Source of the DNA: an uncultured Altererythrobacter sp.
GTDB taxonomy: Bacteria; Pseudomonadota; Alphaproteobacteria; Sphingomonadales; Sphingomonadaceae
Assembly: GCA_937950385.1 (NCBI GenBank)
Contig: CALFEA010000105.1
Coordinates: 1 to 8,852, forward strand
Reading direction: 5' to 3'
Length of the DNA stretch: 8,852 nt
Shown piece by piece: positions 5,527 through 8,852 of the stretch; positions within the stretch are counted from its first letter, which is position 1; the number at the start of each line of letters is the position of its first letter. The notes under the pieces are model-generated. The model ran no database searches, was not told the origin of the DNA, and worked only from the letters and a program-made list of their open reading frames with translations. The position numbers and the translations under genes are program-made.

Positions 5527-6321
5527 TCACCGCCCCTTCCATTGGCCTTCACGCTTCTCGATAAACGCTGCCATGCCTTCTGCTTTGTCTTCCGAAGCAG
5601 TGAGGATTTGGAAGATCCGGCGTTCCACAATCAGCCCTTGATCGAGCGTCATTTCAAATGCGGAATTGACCATTTCCTTATTCGCGATTGTCGCCATTGG
5701 CGGTTTGCTGGCGATCGTGGCCGCTGTCTTTAACGTTTCGATGACTAGCTCTGCCTGAGGAACCACGCGCACGATCAGATTGGCGCGCTCCGCCTCTTCT
5801 GCGCCCATCATCCGGCCCGTCAGGCACATTTCCATCGACTTCGATTTGCCAATCGCACGGGTCAGTCTTTGCGATCCGCCCATGCCGGGGGCAACACCCA
5901 GATTAATCTCCGGCTGGCCGAATTTTGCATTGTCGGATGCGATGATAAAGTCCGCCATCATCGCCAACTCGCACCCGCCGCCAAGGGCAAAACCATTGAC
6001 CGCAGCAATCCACGGCTTGCGGGTTTTCTTCACGATTTCAGACGTCCACGGCCCGAAGAAATCTTCCAAATAGAAATCCGCCGCTGCCTTATCCGACATC
6101 TCTTTAATGTCCGCGCCAGCGGCAAAGGCTTTCTCGCCGCTGCCGGTCAGGACCGCGCATAATTGCGTGTCGTCCGCCTGATAAGCTGCAAATGCGTGGA
6201 TCAATTCCTCAAGCACTTGGCTGTTCAGCGCATTCAAAGCCTTGGGCCGGTTGATCGTCAACAGGGTGACGCCGGCATTTCCCTGCGCATTGGCTTCAGC
6301 GGTGATAGCTTCGTAAGTCAT
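5527..6321 (-). CDS. Enoyl-CoA hydratase (probably methacrylyl-CoA hydratase)
   Basis: A 264-residue crotonase-fold enzyme of standard length that adds water to 2-enoyl-CoA. The oxyanion-hole segments are 'FAAGADI' (66-72) and 'NGFALGGGCELAMMAD' (109-124). The two catalytic glutamates are present: E118 in 'GGCELA' and E138 in 'GQPEINLGVAPGMGGSQRL', so this is a true hydratase rather than an isomerase. The C-terminal helix 'EKAEGMAAFIEKR'-type segment is intact (here 'EDKAEGMAAFIEKREGQWKG'). Between the hydrolase and mmsB, its likely substrate is methacrylyl-CoA, giving 3-hydroxyisobutyryl-CoA; use on other short enoyl-CoAs is possible. The ATG at 6321 has AAGGA six bases upstream. That ribosome site touches the end of the palindromic repeat at 6332-6412. 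Confidence 0.95.
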   Translation of the reverse strand: MTYEAITAEANAQGNAGVTLLTINRPKALNALNSQVLEELIHAFAAYQADDTQLCAVLTGSGEKAFAAGADIKEMSDKAAADFYLEDFFGPWTSEIVKKTRKPWIAAVNGFALGGGCELAMMADFIIASDNAKFGQPEINLGVAPGMGGSQRLTRAIGKSKSMEMCLTGRMMGAEEAERANLIVRVVPQAELVIETLKTAATIASKPPMATIANKEMVNSAFEMTLDQGLIVERRIFQILTASEDKAEGMAAFIEKREGQWKGR

Positions 6322-6331
6322 TCAAATTCCT

Positions 6332-6412
6332 TCGTCATCGCGAGGAACCGCAAGTGGCGCGGCGATCCATAGCTTTGGTTTATGGACTGCTTCGCTTTGC
6401 TCGCAATGACGA
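6332..6412. repeat. Dispersed palindromic repeat (CGTCATTGCGAG type)
   Basis: An 81-bp element in the 112-bp gap between the hydrolase and hydratase genes. Outer arms TCGTCATCGCGAG (6332-6344) and CTCGCAATGACGA (6400-6412) are complementary at 12 of 13 positions; inner arms TCCATA (6366-6371) and TATGGA (6381-6386) form a second stem. The wording matches a repeat known from many proteobacterial genomes, whose mistranslation gives peptides such as 'LLRFARND', readable here on the plus strand. It carries no gene. In the transcript it would fold directly upstream of the hydratase ribosome site. Confidence 0.88.
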
Positions 6413-6433
6413 GAACGGCAATCCGCAATTGTA

Positions 6434-7486
6434 TCAGCCCAGCGGTTTCCATTCTTCATTCGCTGGCAAAGGCGCAAAGATGCTGCCCAGCAATTCCTCG
6501 GTCACATCCTCTGGCGTGGCCGGGTCCCATTTGGGATCATTGGTCTTGTCAGTGATCACCGCGCGGACACCCTCGGCAAAGTCAGGGCGGGTCAACACAC
6601 GCGATGCGATGCGGTATTCCATCACCATATTTTCCTCGAAAGTGGAAAGCTCTTTGCTGACCTGCAATTGCCGCAATGCGACCTTGCATGTCTGCGGCGA
6701 TTTCGTGCCAAGTGTATCGCGTTCTTTCGCGGCCCAATCGCTCTCATCGGCCTCTAGGCTGGCGAGAATGTCTTCATACGTATCAGAGGCAAAATGCTTG
6801 ACGATCTTATCGGCATTGGCCTCAAGACGTGGTTTAGGAGGCGTGCCAACGGCCTCTGACAAAATGCCAGCGGCGCGCTTTGGATTTTCAAATATACGCG
6901 GCTTTAGCTCCTCCAGCATTTCGCTCGGCACATAATGCGTAGCGAGCCCCGCCCAGCGGCATTCTGCCCCGTCTAGCCGTGCACCGGTTAGCGCAAGAAA
7001 CTGCCCCAACCGCCCGCCGAGGCGCGAAAGATACCAGCCGCCGCCCACATCAGGGAACAAGCCAATTCCCGTTTCCGGCATGGCAAAACGCGTGTTCTCG
7101 GTCGCAACACGGATTTTGGCAGGCTGCGAAATACCGACCCCGCCGCCCATGGTGATCCCATCCATAAAGGAAATGACCGGCTTTGCGTAAGTGAACAGTT
7201 GGTGGTTGAGCTGATACTCATCATGGAAAAATTTGCGGCCCGATATGCCGCCATCATTCAGCGCAGAATCGCGCAGGAATGCGATATCGCCGCCAGCACA
7301 AAAGCCGCGGCTGCCCTCTGCATGGTCAATCACAACGGCTTCGACCGCGTCATCATCGGCCCATTTGGTCAGCGCCGCAGACATCGCGTGGCACATGTCC
7401 ATGGTCAGCGCATGCAGCGCCTTTGGCCGGTTAAGCGAGATACGCCCAACCGCGCCTTCAATTGTGATTTTAACGTCCTGGGTCAC
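6434..7486 (-). CDS. 3-hydroxyisobutyryl-CoA hydrolase (crotonase superfamily)
   Basis: 350 residues, the length of HIBCH-type hydrolases and well above simple hydratases. It frees 3-hydroxyisobutyrate from its CoA thioester, which protects the cell from methacrylyl-CoA. Motifs: 'LNRPKALHALTMDM' (18-31), 'GFCAGGDIAFLRD' (61-73), 'MDGITMGGGVGIS' (108-120) where the first hydratase glutamate is replaced by glycine, and 'MPETGIGLFPDVGGGWYLSR' (136-155). In that last motif E138 and D146 match the catalytic acidic pair of the hydrolases. The C-terminal ECH_2 extension (about 200-345) is present. The start is GTG at 7486, sharing GTGA with the stop of the small exported protein gene; the upstream GGTGG is a modest ribosome site, so translational coupling is likely. 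Crotonase members of this form are sometimes misannotated as hydratases. Confidence 0.93.
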   Translation of the reverse strand: MTQDVKITIEGAVGRISLNRPKALHALTMDMCHAMSAALTKWADDDAVEAVVIDHAEGSRGFCAGGDIAFLRDSALNDGGISGRKFFHDEYQLNHQLFTYAKPVISFMDGITMGGGVGISQPAKIRVATENTRFAMPETGIGLFPDVGGGWYLSRLGGRLGQFLALTGARLDGAECRWAGLATHYVPSEMLEELKPRIFENPKRAAGILSEAVGTPPKPRLEANADKIVKHFASDTYEDILASLEADESDWAAKERDTLGTKSPQTCKVALRQLQVSKELSTFEENMVMEYRIASRVLTRPDFAEGVRAVITDKTNDPKWDPATPEDVTEELLGSIFAPLPANEEWKPLG

Positions 7487-7851
7487 TGTTCCACCGCCTG
7501 CTTCTGGCCCTGAGTTTCCTGATTTTTGAGGTTCATTTTCGGCACTACACCATCCTCTTTAAATTCACCTGGCTCACACCAATAGGCTACCTTCTGACCT
7601 GGTGTGACCGTCGAAAATCCAACTGTACTCTCGTTTATCAACCCAGCAACAACATCACAGTTGCGAAAGTTGTAATCGTTCGCCTCGCCTTTTGCGTTAA
7701 AAGTTGCAACTTGGAGACGAATATCCGTCAAGAGCGCACCTTGTCTGTACAAAGTTGCGATCTGCGTTTCATCTTTCTGAACTTCATTTGCACATGCCAA
7801 TTGCAAGAAAGACAAGACAGGTAACGCAATCAGCGTCGAGCGAACCCTCAT
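7483..7851 (-). CDS. Small exported protein of unknown function
   Basis: 122 residues, family not recognised. The N-terminus 'MRVRSTLIALPVLSFLQLAC' has two arginines, a hydrophobic core and an Ala-Cys-Ala stretch, so a Sec signal peptide cut after A21 is likely. The LQLAC sequence is a poor lipobox, so lipoprotein modification at C20 is less likely. The mature part has just two cysteines, C65 in 'FRNCDVVAG' and C92 in 'AYWCEPGEF', which could form a disulfide in the periplasm, and a Gln/Lys/Glu-rich end. The ATG at 7851 overlaps the acyl-CoA dehydrogenase stop by four bases (ATGA), and the gene's own stop overlaps the hydrolase start by four. A start at 7935 would place a longer segment inside the dehydrogenase gene and hide the signal peptide, so it is rejected. 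The location among cytosolic enzymes is odd. Confidence 0.78.
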   Translation of the reverse strand: MRVRSTLIALPVLSFLQLACANEVQKDETQIATLYRQGALLTDIRLQVATFNAKGEANDYNFRNCDVVAGLINESTVGFSTVTPGQKVAYWCEPGEFKEDGVVPKMNLKNQETQGQKQAVEQ

Positions 7852-8852
7852 TGCCTCAACAAATCCCGTCCAACAATCATTCGCATGACCTGATTGGTGC
7901 CTTCTAAGATCGAATGCACGCGCAAGTCGCGCCAAAACCGTTCGATCGGGTAATCTTTGAGATAGCCATAGCCGCCAAACAATTGCAGCGCATCATTGAC
8001 GACCTTGCTGCCATTGTCGGTCGCAAGGCGTTTTGCCATGGCGGAAAAGCGCGATTTGTCGGGCGTATTGTCGGTGACTTTGGCCGCAGCGAGATAGAGC
8101 AGCGCGCGGGCGCTTTCCAAATCGGTCGCCATATCGGCCAGCATAAATTGCGTGTTTTGGAAGTCCGCAATCGGCGTATCGAATTGCTTGCGGTCCTTCG
8201 TATAAGCCACCGCTTCATCCAAGCACCTTTGCGCACCGCCCAACGAACATGCGCCAATATTGAGCCGTCCGCCATCCAGACCCATCATCGCAAAGCGGAA
8301 CCCTTCGCCTTCGGCTCCAACGCGGTTCTCGACTGGCACACGCGCGTCGTCGAAAATAACCTGCGCAGTAGGCGAAGCATTCCAACCTAGCTTTTTCTCT
8401 GGTGCGCCGAACGAAACGCCGGGCGTATCCTTATCAACCACCAGGCATGTGATGCCTTTTGTTTTGTGATCGCTTGTGCGGACCATGCAGACATAGACAT
8501 CATTCACCCCGCCGCCGGAAATGAACTGTTTAGTGCCGTTGAGCACATAGTGATCCCCGTCCAATTTCGCATTGGCTTTGAGGCCCGCTGCATCTGAACC
8601 GCTGCCCGGCTCAGTCAAAGCATAGCTTGCAAATTTGTCCATGGTCACAAGGTCGGGCAGATATTTTGCCTTCACTTCAGCCCCGCCAAATTGGTCGATC
8701 ATCCAAGCGGCCATATTGTGGATCGAGATAAACGCCGATGTCGTGGGACAGCCATATGCCATCGCCTCCATAATCAGCGCGGCTTCCAACCGCCCAAGCC
8801 CGATACCGCCGCTCTCCTCCGACACGTATATCGCAGCGAAGCCAAGCTCTGC
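7848..8852 (-). CDS. Acyl-CoA dehydrogenase, probably isobutyryl-CoA dehydrogenase (5' end outside window)
   Basis: An FAD enzyme that oxidises acyl-CoA to 2-enoyl-CoA; here 334 residues are visible and the frame runs open to the right edge ('AELGFAAIYVSEESGG'), so roughly 40-60 N-terminal residues are missing. Family signatures: 'YALTEPGSGSDAAGLKANA', the first acyl-CoA dehydrogenase signature and FAD-binding part; 'LNGTKQFISGGG'; 'DRKQFDTPIADFQNTQFMLA'; and 'DALQLFGGYGYLKDYPIERF'. The end 'SILEGTNQVMRMIVGRDLLR' contains the catalytic glutamate in EGTN, as in short- and branched-chain members. Being first in a unit with hydroxyisobutyryl-CoA hydrolase and mmsB, its substrate is probably isobutyryl-CoA, with methacrylyl-CoA as product; substrate choice is inferred from context. 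Its TGA overlaps the next gene's ATG by four bases. Confidence 0.95.
   Translation of the reverse strand, partial: AELGFAAIYVSEESGGIGLGRLEAALIMEAMAYGCPTTSAFISIHNMAAWMIDQFGGAEVKAKYLPDLVTMDKFASYALTEPGSGSDAAGLKANAKLDGDHYVLNGTKQFISGGGVNDVYVCMVRTSDHKTKGITCLVVDKDTPGVSFGAPEKKLGWNASPTAQVIFDDARVPVENRVGAEGEGFRFAMMGLDGGRLNIGACSLGGAQRCLDEAVAYTKDRKQFDTPIADFQNTQFMLADMATDLESARALLYLAAAKVTDNTPDKSRFSAMAKRLATDNGSKVVNDALQLFGGYGYLKDYPIERFWRDLRVHSILEGTNQVMRMIVGRDLLRQ

Noticed and set aside
6354..6935. Plus-strand open frame of 193 codons starting in the palindromic repeat
   Set aside because: Starts within the repeat ('LLRFARND' peptide) and continues antisense to the hydrolase gene.
1..8852. Defence system, phage, CRISPR array, or intact mobile element
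   Set aside because: No spaced direct repeats, transposase, integrase, phage or nuclease motifs are visible in any substantial frame on either strand.

Overview
The window looks like chromosomal DNA of an alphaproteobacterium, most likely a member of the Sphingomonadales (Erythrobacter/Sphingomonas-like). This is inferred from the style of the protein sequences, moderate GC content, short Shine-Dalgarno spacers with many 1-4 nt gene overlaps, and an intergenic palindrome of the 'CGTCATTGCGAG...CTCGCAATGACG' type that is common in this group. No tRNA, rRNA, CRISPR array or intact insertion sequence is visible.

Left part (1-2588): the window opens with a broken LysR-type regulator (minus strand, about 1-279), with a recognisable helix-turn-helix but two in-frame stops and no good start. 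A repeat-like hairpin follows at 336-380. Next is a small gene set read leftwards: a peroxiredoxin-like CPIC protein (1383-1916), a four-helix DoxX-like membrane protein (947-1348) and an NTF2/SnoaL-like protein (485-877). A TetR-family regulator (1983-2588) is transcribed divergently. The 66-bp intergene carries two related imperfect palindromes, TTTGTA-N8-TATAAA, in opposite orientation with centres 44 bp apart. One overlaps the probable -10 of the peroxiredoxin promoter and the other covers the TetR start codon, which suggests that the regulator controls both itself and the three-gene unit.

A 242-bp gene-free stretch (2589-2830) separates the TetR gene from the converging right-hand genes.

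Right part (2831-8852): one long leftward gene train for branched-chain acyl-CoA catabolism. In order of transcription it holds an acyl-CoA dehydrogenase (5' end outside the window), a small exported protein of unknown function, 3-hydroxyisobutyryl-CoA hydrolase, enoyl-CoA hydratase, a small three-helix membrane protein, 3-hydroxyisobutyrate dehydrogenase (mmsB), and the two subunits of a 3-oxoacid CoA-transferase. The first six are tightly packed except for a 112-bp gap holding the palindromic repeat. Together the enzymes would take isobutyryl-CoA (from valine) through methacrylyl-CoA, 3-hydroxyisobutyryl-CoA and 3-hydroxyisobutyrate to methylmalonate semialdehyde. The CoA-transferase would activate acetoacetate or a similar 3-oxoacid, for example from leucine. 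The expected mmsA lies outside the window if present.

No clearly undescribed multi-gene system was found. The best leads are the two-operator TetR/peroxiredoxin switch, the two uncharacterised small proteins translationally linked to valine-catabolic enzymes, and the palindrome lodged just upstream of the hydratase ribosome-binding site.
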